Shown: positions 1-6,358, counted from the first letter of the stretch. The stretch: DNA of 10,843 bases from an uncultured Veillonella sp. (GCA_934202215.1 CAKPXR010000045.1:1-10843), one strand, 5' to 3'. Notes: generated from the sequence alone by a model not told the origin. Numbers and translations are program-made.

Positions 1-133
1 TTTCTATGTTGGCCTTTACTAACAGATACCTGCGTTCCTGCCAATGCTCTACAGCGCCTTCAACCAAATGTGAGCTTACACCATCCTCACTCGCTAGAGA
101 GGTTTACTACTCTGCTTCATCGCATATATTATA
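1..133 (-). promoter_or_regulatory. T-box riboswitch leader, glycine specifier (3' part outside window)
   Basis: Read on the minus strand, this is a T-box Stem I. The base AUGC (122-125) pairs with GCAU (44-47) around a GAUGA/GAG kink-turn. The specifier loop has AGUA (105-108) opposite GAA (59-61). The stem AACC (101-104)/GGUU (62-65) closes directly above it, and GUGAG (86-90)/CUCAC (70-74) forms the distal arm. AGCGA and GGAUGGUGUAAGC match the interlocking distal loops of glycine T-boxes. The three bases after GAA, at 56-58, read GGC, a glycine codon. UUGGC (40-44)/GCCAA (9-13), with an inner CAG/CUG hairpin (23-32), fits Stem III. T-boxes bind uncharged tRNA and control transcription termination of the downstream gene, which lies beyond the left edge together with the antiterminator. 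I predict glyQS. The class is nearly certain; the glycine specifier is strongly supported by pairing on both sides of the loop. Confidence 0.92.
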
Positions 134-139
134 TACAAT

Positions 140-169
140 ATTGTAGCAATACAGGGGGATGAATGTCAA
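140..169 (-). promoter_or_regulatory. Promoter of the T-box leader
   Basis: On the minus strand TTGACA (164-169) and TACAAT (140-145) are separated by 18 bases. The expected start site is near 133, just upstream of the base of Stem I. This makes the downstream T-box gene an independent transcription unit, not the tail of the AT-rich gene cluster. Confidence 0.75.
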
Positions 170-281
170 ACTATTATTAATAACACGTAAACGCACTTTT
201 CCCTAAAAAATATGTTAATAAATAAACTAATGCCAATATCTATCTAGTTAAATATATAACTTCACTTTTATTAATATGAAA

Positions 282-611
282 TTATATATAGAATAAGATT
301 GCCATTAAAAATAGTAATACAGTAAATAAAGAGAATAAATAATAAATCCATTTATTGTTACCACTTTTAAATATTAGCGAAAACAAGTAAGTACTAAATG
401 ATAATAGTAAAAACTCAACTAGATATTTAAATTGTTTATTTATAGCATCTAAGAACTTAAAATCCCCAAAAAATACAACTAAAAATATTCCTTAACTAAT
501 TAGTCTATACTTTTCATTTATGTCCTGATTAGATCTTCGGATATATTGAATTACACTATAGGCAAATGCTAAAAACAAGGATATAGTAGCAAAATAATAT
601 ATTAATTTCAT
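282..611 (-). pseudogene. Small membrane protein gene broken by an in-frame TAA
   Basis: The frame starts at ATG 609-611 behind GAGGTG (623-628, 11 bases away) and runs 110 codons to TAA at 282-284. Codon 40 is TAA (492-494), after the residues EKYRLIS. Past that stop the same frame stays open for 69 more codons and keeps the composition of a membrane protein. The full-length product would be about 109 residues with roughly four hydrophobic segments: an N-terminal helix, a polar loop with IRRSNQD, two central helices, a short loop with KSGNNK, and a C-terminal helix ending in FYI. Length and layout resemble the intact neighbour at 694-1044. A single nonsense mutation is the simplest reading; a sequencing error or a very short 39-residue product are alternatives. 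The family is not recognised. Confidence 0.6.
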
Positions 612-693
612 TAATTCTATTACACCTCATTTTTACTTATTCATCTTCAGGAATATTCTTTACAAGACTTATATACTAAATCTACTATCTATA

Positions 694-1044
694 TTAAAAA
701 ATAAGAAAGAAGATTAATCCCCAAATTAGAATTGGCAGACAGCCTAACAAAAAAGCCTTAACTAAACGCTTTTTATCTTTTTGATCATCCGAACTTCTAT
801 ATTTATATACAATACTACCCATTAGTAATAAATAAAATATTAATCCGATTACTATCGAAATAATATAATATTTTTCAAAAGTAATAAATTTATAATCATA
901 TAATTGTTTCAAAGCCAAAACTGTTATTATGAAAATTAATATAGAAACAAAACCTTTTACCTGATTATAATTCCCCTCTTTATAAAAGAATCTAATACGA
1001 TATAACAAATATATCAAACTTAAAATTGTTAATATCTCGAACAT
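694..1044 (-). CDS. Small multi-span membrane protein, unknown function
   Basis: This gene encodes 116 residues, almost all hydrophobic, with about four membrane segments (roughly residues 2-17, 30-47, 59-80 and 95-115). Charged residues are confined to two loops: RIRFFYKEGNYNQVKG after the first helix, and a strongly charged stretch around residues 82-94 (KYRSSDDQKDKKR) before the last. The start ATG has GGAG 9 bases upstream, which is a good ribosome binding site. It lies downstream of the 149-residue frame and upstream of the broken gene at 282-611, all in one direction. I do not recognise the family. The gene is much more AT-rich than the housekeeping genes, which suggests acquisition from elsewhere. 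Being a small integral membrane protein is clear; any role is open. Confidence 0.65.
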   Translation of the reverse strand: MFEILTILSLIYLLYRIRFFYKEGNYNQVKGFVSILIFIITVLALKQLYDYKFITFEKYYIISIVIGLIFYLLLMGSIVYKYRSSDDQKDKKRLVKAFLLGCLPILIWGLIFFLIF

Positions 1045-1270
1045 AATGTATTCTCCAATTATATTTAAGATTATTCGTTTTCAGCCTTCTTAACATTAAA
1101 ATTTATTATCCATAAGTATTATAAATTGTCACCCTAATCTGATTCTAAGCATAAGTTTAATTTCCCCTAAAAAATTTAGTCTAAGAGTAAAATATAGCTT
1201 TAAACGCTAGAGCAAAATTATGTAATTTATATTTATAAGACAATACACCCATTCACTTTAAATATATTAC
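1045..1270. other. AT-rich intergenic stretch, no gene seen
   Basis: About 225 bases with frequent stops on both strands. The longest start-to-stop frame I read on the minus strand is about 23 codons (MGVLSYKYK...). GTGACA followed 17 bases later by ATAATA on the minus strand could be a weak promoter for the 116-residue gene, but AT-rich sequence gives such matches by chance. Confidence 0.4.
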
Positions 1271-1720
1271 TTAAAAGTACTTTATAAATAAGAAAAATAA
1301 TACGAGTACTAATACAGGTATTATAATCAACACATCTAGAATACGTATTAAACGCCATCCTCTTTTTTCATAATCAGTAAGTGTTCCTGCTTTATATTTA
1401 CGCCATAAAACATAAGTACCTACAACACTTATACTAAACATAAAAATAGCGTTAATTATCTCGATTACTTTAGGTAAACCAATATATGATCCTATGAAAA
1501 TACTTATTAAGAAATAGTTTCCAATTAATGCTAAAAGTATAACCTTCCGTGTACCCCAAGATTTATATATAAGATAGTTAAAACCTATAATTAAAAATAT
1601 ATTTGCTATTTGTTTTTCCACACGTTTACTCCCTGAGGAAATATTCCAGCTATAAAAAGTGTATTTTAATAGCATTATTAAGCTAATGCAATATAATCCA
1701 TAAAATAAACATAATTCCAA
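1271..1720 (-). CDS. Small multi-span membrane protein, unknown function (start uncertain)
   Basis: The longest frame is 149 residues but opens with TTG at 1718-1720, without a ribosome binding site and inside the preceding frame. The ATG of codon 16 (1673-1675, giving 134 residues beginning MLLKYTF) is more likely: it lies 7 bases past the TAG stop of the upstream frame, so translation may restart by coupling. The product has about four membrane segments, roughly residues 39-53, 59-79, 85-106 and 127-147 of the long form. Basic loops separate them: SGSKRVEK, and WRKYKAGTLTDYEKRGWR before the last helix. The basic loop followed by a terminal helix resembles the 116-residue neighbour, but I see no convincing sequence identity. 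No family is recognised. Confidence 0.6.
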   Translation of the reverse strand: MELCLFYGLYCISLIMLLKYTFYSWNISSGSKRVEKQIANIFLIIGFNYLIYKSWGTRKVILLALIGNYFLISIFIGSYIGLPKVIEIINAIFMFSISVVGTYVLWRKYKAGTLTDYEKRGWRLIRILDVLIIIPVLVLVLFFLFIKYF

Positions 1721-2066
1721 TTATGTATACATAATTTTCATTACATTTATCTTTATACGTACTAGATTCCTTTTTCTGGATATTTCTAATGAAATCTTTA
1801 AAAAAATGAATTACTATGACTGCACCTAATGGATAAAAATAAGCATATCCAAAATTAAAGAACATATAGAATATTAAAAAAACAATTCCAGCCACTATAC
1901 TTAATAAATTTGTAAATTTATATAAATGTGGGTATCGCATATTATTTACCCATTCTTGCTGCTTACGAGTTAAATTCCGTTGTAATACATTTTAATAATA
2001 CGCACGAAGATCCCAAACCAAAATAAATAATACTACTCCAAAAGTATAATCAAACTTATTTATCAT
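1683..2066 (-). pseudogene. Small membrane protein gene broken by an in-frame TAA
   Basis: An ATG at 2064-2066 (AGGAGA about 12 bases upstream) opens a frame of 128 codons ending at TAG 1683-1685. Codon 25 is TAA (1992-1994), after VWDLRAYY. The frame then continues NVLQRNLTRKQQEWVNN, a sensible basic linker, into an 85-residue open part beginning at ATG 1938-1940. That inner ATG has no ribosome binding site, which favours a broken 127-residue gene over a genuine 85-residue one. The full product would have an N-terminal membrane helix (about residues 7-18), a basic loop, two central helices (about 54-72 and 75-88), a charged loop with NIQKKESSTYKDK, and a C-terminal helix. The next frame overlaps or abuts its stop. 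The family is not recognised. A sequencing error is possible. Confidence 0.6.
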
Positions 2067-2175
2067 TTAGCAGACTTATCTCCTAACTAGCTTTAAATAA
2101 CTCTTATATAAAATAACAGTCATATTAAATCATATTAAAATATAGAATGTTCTATTCAAATAAATTGACAACGCC

Positions 2176-2628
2176 CTAACTATATAATGACTTTAGTATT
2201 TTATAAATAGCTATGATCATAGAAATGCATAATATCCATATAGGAACATTATTTGAATACATCCATATAAAAGTAATAATAGAACCTATAACCCAAAATC
2301 CCAAAAATAACCAACCATAAATACTCTTTTTCACGTTAGGTATACCAACTAATTTATTGTGAAATCCTAAAATAAATAATATACATACAATTAATCTCGA
2401 ATTATACTGATTTATCCCTCTTCTATATATCCGTCCAACAATACGACGGCCACGAATTAATGGTATTAATAGCACGCCACCCATAACTAATATAGGGATA
2501 ATAAACCTATAGTCTACATTCGGTGCAGTCGCCTCAATGGCATTACCTGTTATAGTAATTGCTAAAAAAATTGTTCCAATTATTCTAAACCTTATTAAAT
2601 TTAATAACTTAACTATTCTAATCTTCAT
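2176..2628 (-). CDS. Small multi-span membrane protein, unknown function
   Basis: This gene encodes 150 residues with about five hydrophobic segments (roughly 14-30, 42-58, 79-92, 104-123 and 128-146). A very basic loop, RGRRIVGRIYRR, sits at residues 60-70 and is probably cytoplasmic by the positive-inside rule. The N-terminus is also basic (KIRIVK, RFR). The ATG is preceded by only a weak GGAT, 8 bases away, and an in-frame TAG lies two codons upstream, so this start is forced. It lies 47 bases downstream of the 152-residue gene and about 110 bases upstream of the broken gene at 1683-2066, so it could be co-transcribed with either. I recognise no family; high AT content matches the surrounding island. 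Confidence 0.65.
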   Translation of the reverse strand: MKIRIVKLLNLIRFRIIGTIFLAITITGNAIEATAPNVDYRFIIPILVMGGVLLIPLIRGRRIVGRIYRRGINQYNSRLIVCILFILGFHNKLVGIPNVKKSIYGWLFLGFWVIGSIITFIWMYSNNVPIWILCISMIIAIYKILKSLYS

Positions 2629-2675
2629 ATACTATTATCCAATTTCACTTATTTATAAGATTTACATTCCTTAGA

Positions 2676-3134
2676 TTAGTAGGATCTAGTAACCCAAGTA
2701 TCACGGTCATATCTTGGTTTGGAGTCCTTCTTAGTTATCTCTGATATAATCTTTCTTTCATCTTCTGAAAATTGATCAACACTCTCTAAAATTATTAGCT
2801 TTTCTCCATATGCTCTTTGTAGAGATTCTAAATTTGCATCTTCAGCTGATACAAATGTTTTACTAAAGCCTTTATGGTTAGGAATAATACGTACTGTTCC
2901 ATAGGGTAATACGTCAGCAACTACTATACCAAAATCACCATTAGAATATATATAGGGAAAATCTGTAGCAAAACCAGTCATATTTTTATTAAGACCTATT
3001 TGTTTGCCATAATCTACAAGAGAAGTTATAAATATTTGATATTCGTATATTCTAATTCCAATAAAAAGTAGAATAATTACTAGTAACGATAAAACTACTG
3101 TACAAGTTATCTTTATGAACTTTCTAATGGGCAT
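2676..3134 (-). CDS. Membrane-anchored protein with soluble domain, unknown function
   Basis: This gene encodes 152 residues. A short basic N-terminus (PIRKFIK) is followed by one membrane helix at about residues 10-29, then a soluble domain of about 120 residues. Positive charge before the helix predicts that the domain faces outside. The domain mixes beta-prone stretches (GDFGIVVADV, TVRIIPN) with a charged helical part (SVDQFSEDERKIISEITKK) and ends in a charged tail. There is no lipobox: the cysteine at position 11 begins the helix rather than ending it. The start has a strong AAGGAG five bases upstream. The gene lies 18 bases after the 114-residue gene and is very likely co-transcribed with it. 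Family not recognised. An extracytoplasmic sensor or a small immunity-type protein are only guesses. Confidence 0.75.
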   Translation of the reverse strand: MPIRKFIKITCTVVLSLLVIILLFIGIRIYEYQIFITSLVDYGKQIGLNKNMTGFATDFPYIYSNGDFGIVVADVLPYGTVRIIPNHKGFSKTFVSAEDANLESLQRAYGEKLIILESVDQFSEDERKIISEITKKDSKPRYDRDTWVTRSY

Positions 3135-3152
3135 AAAAACTCCTTAATTCTT

Positions 3153-3497
3153 CTAATGTAAAGCTAATAAATCAACATCGTTATAAATTAATGTCAATAA
3201 ATTATAGTTTTGATCTATTGAAAATGTTCCTTTAAGGCCACCTGCATCAACAAATGAGTAAGTACTATCATCAATTTTATAGAATTTACTTTCTAAGGGT
3301 ACAAAATATTTATCTAATGCTAATCCGACCTTCTCTGCCTCTTCTTCAGAACACTCTAAAACATCTCGTACACGTTTAAAGTATGGCTTGTGAACATTTT
3401 CTATTCTGTCTTCTATTATTTTATTAGTTTTTCTATATGTCTTAAATCTATAGATTAGATATAAGACAGCTAGTAGTAAAGCAAGATTTTCTTTCAT
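3153..3497 (-). CDS. Single-span protein with small soluble domain, unknown function
   Basis: This gene encodes 114 residues. An N-terminal hydrophobic segment (about residues 4-17) is followed by strongly basic RFKTYRKTNK, so the remaining 85 or so residues probably face the cytoplasm. They contain an acidic helical part (LECSEEEAEKVGLALDKYF) and then beta-prone sequence (STYSFVDAGGLKGTFSID). The start has GAGGCG about 4 bases upstream. It is the first gene after the hydrolase terminator and leads a pair with the 152-residue gene, whose domain is predicted to face the opposite side of the membrane. A palindrome at 3512-3533 lies just upstream. No family recognised; probably functional because both genes of the pair are intact with good ribosome binding sites. 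Confidence 0.75.
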   Translation of the reverse strand: MKENLALLLAVLYLIYRFKTYRKTNKIIEDRIENVHKPYFKRVRDVLECSEEEAEKVGLALDKYFVPLESKFYKIDDSTYSFVDAGGLKGTFSIDQNYNLLTLIYNDVDLLALH

Positions 3498-3511
3498 AAG
3501 CGCCTCTAAAA

Positions 3512-3533
3512 ATATACTAATATTTTAGTATAT
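3512..3533. promoter_or_regulatory. Perfect palindrome upstream of the two-gene unit
   Basis: ATATACTAA and TTAGTATAT form 9-bp arms around a 4-base centre, ending 14 bases before the ATG of the 114-residue gene. On the minus strand it covers possible -10 boxes (TATACT, TAAAAT), with TTGTTT or TTTAAG as weak -35 candidates further up. It could be an operator overlapping the promoter, or a 5'-leader hairpin. The AT-rich background lowers confidence. Confidence 0.4.
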
Positions 3534-3578
3534 AAGGAATAGACTTAAACAAATCATTATAGTTATATAAATAAATTG

Positions 3579-3625
3579 TAAACCACCTACCAAAGATAAT
3601 CAATTCATCTTCGATAGGTGGTTTA
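3579..3625 (-). terminator. Terminator hairpin after the M20 hydrolase gene
   Basis: The outer stem is 11 perfect base pairs (3579-3589 with 3615-3625, TAAACCACCTA/TAGGTGGTTTA). A second short stem AAGAT/ATCTT (3593-3597 with 3607-3611) lies inside a small internal loop. It begins two bases after the hydrolase stop codon. On the minus strand it is followed by a broken T-rich run (TTTACAATTTATTT), so termination is likely but perhaps incomplete. Confidence 0.75.
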
Positions 3626-3627
3626 TT

Positions 3628-4947
3628 TTATTCCCCCTTAGCAATTCGATCTAAGAGTTCAATATAGCTTTCTTTGTTTAATGCTGGTGTAAAGTTGTTT
3701 AATACATCTTTAGCGCCTGCTGCGTCATCGTATAGTAAGTCTACGATTGTCATAGCCAATGCTTGTGCTGTTTTGATGTATGCTACATCAGGCACAGAGA
3801 TTTCGTATTCTGCACTGTGTAGTACACCACTAATACAGCCAACCCATGGATGGATAACCGGCATCAAGTGAGATACGTCCCCCATGTCTGTACTAGCTGT
3901 AATATGTGGGCCTTGGTATACATTGGCTTCACCAAAGATAGGATTGGAATTTTCACGTAAAAGAGCATTCATACGTTCATCATTACGCATTGGTAAATAG
4001 CCTGGTAGATCATTGATAACACATGTGGCCCCTACTGCATCGCCACCGGCTTTTAAGGCACGATTAACACGATGGTTACCATCTACAATAGCCTCAATAT
4101 TGGAGGCACGAACGTAACTTTCAACTTGAACATAATCAGGTACACAGTTAACCAATGTACCACCTTGGTTAATAATTGGGTGGAATCTAAAATAATCGCT
4201 TTCTTTGAAAGTTTCACGAATGGAGTTAACCCCCATAACGCCCATCAAAGCAGCATTAAGAGCATTGATACCTTCATGCGGTGCTTGAGCCGCATGAGCT
4301 ACCTTGCCGTGATACTCAATCAATTTAGATACGAAGCCATTGGAGGTGCTGCCTAGTCCCATCTCACCAGCTGGTGTTTTAGCTGTCTCTACATGCATTT
4401 GCATAGCCATATCGATATCGTCAAAAGCACCTTCATAGATGAGTTGTTGCTTACCGCCCATATACTTGAGCTTACCTTGCTCACGCAATTTATTGCGGTA
4501 ATCAATTTCAATCATTTCCTCTGCAGGAACAGCAAATAATACGACATCGCCAGCAAGTTGATCCATCACAGCTTGTAAGCCCATAGCTACAGCAAACATA
4601 TTCGTAATTTGCACATTATGTCCACAGCAATGGGCAGCCCCTGTTAAATCATCGGCACGAGGATGACGAGGACACAAAATGGCATCTAATTCGCCAACCA
4701 TTGCAACCGTATATTTACTATCTCGGCCTTTCATGCGACCTTTTACACCTGTCAACGCATGGCCTGTAGTATAAGAAATGCTAAGTTCATCAAACATATC
4801 TTGAACCTTCTTAGAGGTTTTTACTTCTTTAAAACCCAATTCAGGTTCGGCCATAATAGATTCAGCTAATTCGCGTAACCGCGGTTGTGCATCGACAATA
4901 GCTTTACAAACACGTTGTTTTACTTCTTCCTTTGTCATACGGATCAT
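3628..4947 (-). CDS. M20-family metallo-amidohydrolase (M20D type)
   Basis: A cytoplasmic di-metal hydrolase of the M20 peptidase/aminoacylase fold, 439 residues, the usual size for the family. Members cut N-acyl amino acids, small peptides or conjugates such as p-aminobenzoyl-glutamate. Expected metal and catalytic motifs are present in order: GELDA (85-89), HCCGHN (106-111), PAEE (141-144) and MHVET (184-188). The inserted lid domain starts near GKVAHAAQAPHEGINAL (214-230). STDMGDVSHL and LHSAEYE near the C-terminus supply the final histidine region. CGHN rather than CGHD resembles the PM20D2-like subgroup as I remember it. The start ATG has AAGGAG six bases upstream. The gene follows the DUF3100 transporter pair after a 12-bp hairpin, suggesting that it processes the imported compound. 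There is no signal peptide. The exact substrate cannot be read from the sequence. Confidence 0.88.
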   Translation of the reverse strand: MIRMTKEEVKQRVCKAIVDAQPRLRELAESIMAEPELGFKEVKTSKKVQDMFDELSISYTTGHALTGVKGRMKGRDSKYTVAMVGELDAILCPRHPRADDLTGAAHCCGHNVQITNMFAVAMGLQAVMDQLAGDVVLFAVPAEEMIEIDYRNKLREQGKLKYMGGKQQLIYEGAFDDIDMAMQMHVETAKTPAGEMGLGSTSNGFVSKLIEYHGKVAHAAQAPHEGINALNAALMGVMGVNSIRETFKESDYFRFHPIINQGGTLVNCVPDYVQVESYVRASNIEAIVDGNHRVNRALKAGGDAVGATCVINDLPGYLPMRNDERMNALLRENSNPIFGEANVYQGPHITASTDMGDVSHLMPVIHPWVGCISGVLHSAEYEISVPDVAYIKTAQALAMTIVDLLYDDAAGAKDVLNNFTPALNKESYIELLDRIAKGE

Positions 4948-4963
4948 AATGTCTCCTTTATAA

Positions 4964-4990
4964 AATCGACCGTATAAAATACGGTCGATT
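4964..4990 (-). terminator. Perfect 12-bp hairpin between transporter pair and hydrolase gene
   Basis: AATCGACCGTAT (4964-4975) and its exact complement (4979-4990) flank a 3-base loop. On the minus strand a short TTTTAT follows, and then AAGGAG, the hydrolase ribosome binding site, about 3 bases later. It may be a weak terminator or attenuator that lowers hydrolase expression relative to the transporter, an mRNA-stabilising stem, or a protein-binding operator. Confidence 0.55.
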
Positions 4991-5006
4991 ATGTGATTCT
5001 AATGTA

Positions 5007-5035
5007 TAGATATCTTATGAAATATAAATCTACAA
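5007..5035 (-). promoter_or_regulatory. Possible promoter for the M20 hydrolase
   Basis: TTGTAG (5030-5035) and TATCTA (5007-5012) on the minus strand are 17 bases apart, upstream of the 12-bp hairpin. This is an imperfect match in AT-rich DNA. If real, the hydrolase can be expressed apart from the transporter genes, with the hairpin in its leader. Confidence 0.25.
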
Positions 5036-5080
5036 TTATATCTTAACATAGTTTAGATATCCTAACATTACGATATAGTA

Positions 5081-5542
5081 TTAAATTAAACCTTCTAAGT
5101 GAAGTACTACTTGTGCTAATGCTGTTGCACAGATGAAAGTACCTGCTGTTACGGCTAGTGCAACAGGAATAATACGCCAAGATAATCGACGGAACGCACC
5201 AAGGTCTTTACCTAAGGATAGACCTGCATAAGCAAGTACAGGTGTTGTAGTGGCAAGGAATGTTACTTGACTAGTTTTAGCAATAATCCATTCTTGGCCA
5301 GGCATACCTGGTAAGGATGCAACAACACCGATTAAGGAAACCCAGAATACCATAGGTAATTTATTAGCATATGGCAAGTTAGAGATTAAAGCACCAATCG
5401 TAGCAAGGACTGCTAAGATAGCTACGCCAACTAAGCTATCGCTAAATAGATGTTTACCATCCATTACATTACCTACTGCAGTAATGATAGCAGCAATACA
5501 GATAACGATAACAAATTGTGTTAATTTTTCACTTTTACTCAT
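5081..5542 (-). CDS. Small membrane partner of the DUF3100 protein, probable transporter half
   Basis: This gene encodes 153 residues with about five membrane segments (roughly 8-25, 33-53, 63-80, 90-108 and 122-147). Its start codon overlaps the end of the DUF3100 gene by 8 bases (ATGAGTAA), with GAGGAGG about 8 bases upstream, so the two are translated together and probably form one complex. The stretch YAGLSLGKDLGAFRRLSW resembles VGLGIGPNLGILTSAGW in the larger partner. Such a glycine-rich break recurs in the two inverted halves of several secondary transporters, so this looks like the second half of a split carrier. The combined length of about 420 residues fits a complete carrier. I cannot name a family with certainty for this half alone. 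The substrate is unknown; the hydrolase next door suggests an amide-type conjugate. Confidence 0.75.
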   Translation of the reverse strand: MSKSEKLTQFVIVICIAAIITAVGNVMDGKHLFSDSLVGVAILAVLATIGALISNLPYANKLPMVFWVSLIGVVASLPGMPGQEWIIAKTSQVTFLATTTPVLAYAGLSLGKDLGAFRRLSWRIIPVALAVTAGTFICATALAQVVLHLEGLI

Positions 5543-6338
5543 GATTTGCTGCCTCCTCTGCTAAATCTTGTTCACGGGTACGACCTGTAAAGAAGTTGTA
5601 TGTTTTCTCCATAACTGGTAAAGAAACAAATAAACCAAAGTATACTCCTAAAACGGTGGTCAATAAGTTTGCAGCCCCAGCAAGAGCCATAATTTGTTGT
5701 TCATAATCTGGATATACTGCAATGATTGGGGCCGTAGCTGCAGCCATCATACTGGCACTACCTACACCAGCACCCATAGCTAATGCCAAAGGATGGAACC
5801 AACCAGATTGTGCCAATATACCTGCTAATACGGAGGACCACATAGCACCAATAAGAACGCCACAGATGTACATGCCCATAACACCACGGCCTTCGGGAGA
5901 GCTAAAACCAAATTTGTCGATAATAATCGCTACATTTGGCTCACGGTCTACGGAGTAACAAGCACCTACTGCTTCTCGACGCATACCAACTAATAATGCC
6001 ACAGGTAAGCCAAATACAATAGTACCTAAGAAATGGCCAAGCTCTTGTAATAACAATGCCCAGCCAGCACTTGTAAGAATACCAAGATTTGGACCAATAC
6101 CTAAACCTACCTTTACCATCAAGATCATAACGGCAATACCGATATAATCTGCAGATTTTTCCATCTGTTTAATTGTTAGGATTTTAAACTTAGGAATAGA
6201 AATTAATAAACCTAGAATCAATGTGTACAATAATGGCAATAATACAACAGGACCTAGTTTTTTTATGCCTATAAATTCAGCGACTACAGTTAGTACGAGC
6301 GCTAGAAAATGTATTTTGAGATTTCCCAAAAGCTGCAT
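5535..6338 (-). CDS. DUF3100-type integral membrane protein, probable transporter
   Basis: This gene encodes 267 residues with about seven membrane segments and a polar C-terminal tail (TGRTREQDLAEEAANHE). Notable conserved-looking stretches are VGLGIGPNLGIL (about residues 76-87), the polar loop RREAVGACYSVDREPNVAIIIDKFGFSSPEGRG (split here by loop and helix), and GAGVGSASMMAAATAP in a small-residue-rich helix. From memory this matches DUF3100, a family of predicted inner-membrane transport proteins. It is first in the operon, behind a TTGACA/TATAAT promoter and a strong AGGAGG ribosome binding site. The stop codon overlaps the start of the 153-residue partner. Regulation is probably through the palindrome on the promoter. 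The family call is fairly sure; direction of transport and substrate are inference. Confidence 0.8.
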   Translation of the reverse strand: MQLLGNLKIHFLALVLTVVAEFIGIKKLGPVVLLPLLYTLILGLLISIPKFKILTIKQMEKSADYIGIAVMILMVKVGLGIGPNLGILTSAGWALLLQELGHFLGTIVFGLPVALLVGMRREAVGACYSVDREPNVAIIIDKFGFSSPEGRGVMGMYICGVLIGAMWSSVLAGILAQSGWFHPLALAMGAGVGSASMMAAATAPIIAVYPDYEQQIMALAGAANLLTTVLGVYFGLFVSLPVMEKTYNFFTGRTREQDLAEEAANHE

Positions 6339-6358
6339 AATGACCTCCTATAAAAACA

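Noticed and set aside
31..41. GAA-CGC in the T-box leader as an arginine specifier
   Set aside because: This GAA lies 3' of the kink-turn strand, within the Stem III region. The GAA at 59-61 sits opposite AGUA with pairing AACC/GGUU above it and AUGC/GCAU below, so GGC is the specifier.
492..1994. In-frame TAA codons as programmed readthrough or an altered genetic code
   Set aside because: The housekeeping genes use TAA as a normal terminator here (phoH, ybeY, era, CorC-type), and no recoding structure is evident. Gene decay is simpler.
2121..2140. Direct repeat of CATATTAAA as an iteron or CRISPR-like repeat
   Set aside because: Only two short copies exist, in AT-rich DNA, with no spacing pattern.
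2142..2155. ATAGAA-TG-TTCTAT as a LexA/SOS-type operator
   Set aside because: It lacks the CGAAC/GTTCG half-sites of Firmicute LexA boxes, and 6-bp palindromes are expected by chance in such AT-rich DNA.
180..3540. Bacteriocin or contact-dependent toxin locus
   Set aside because: No double-glycine leader, toxin domain, processing enzyme or ABC exporter is visible. Small membrane proteins alone do not support it.
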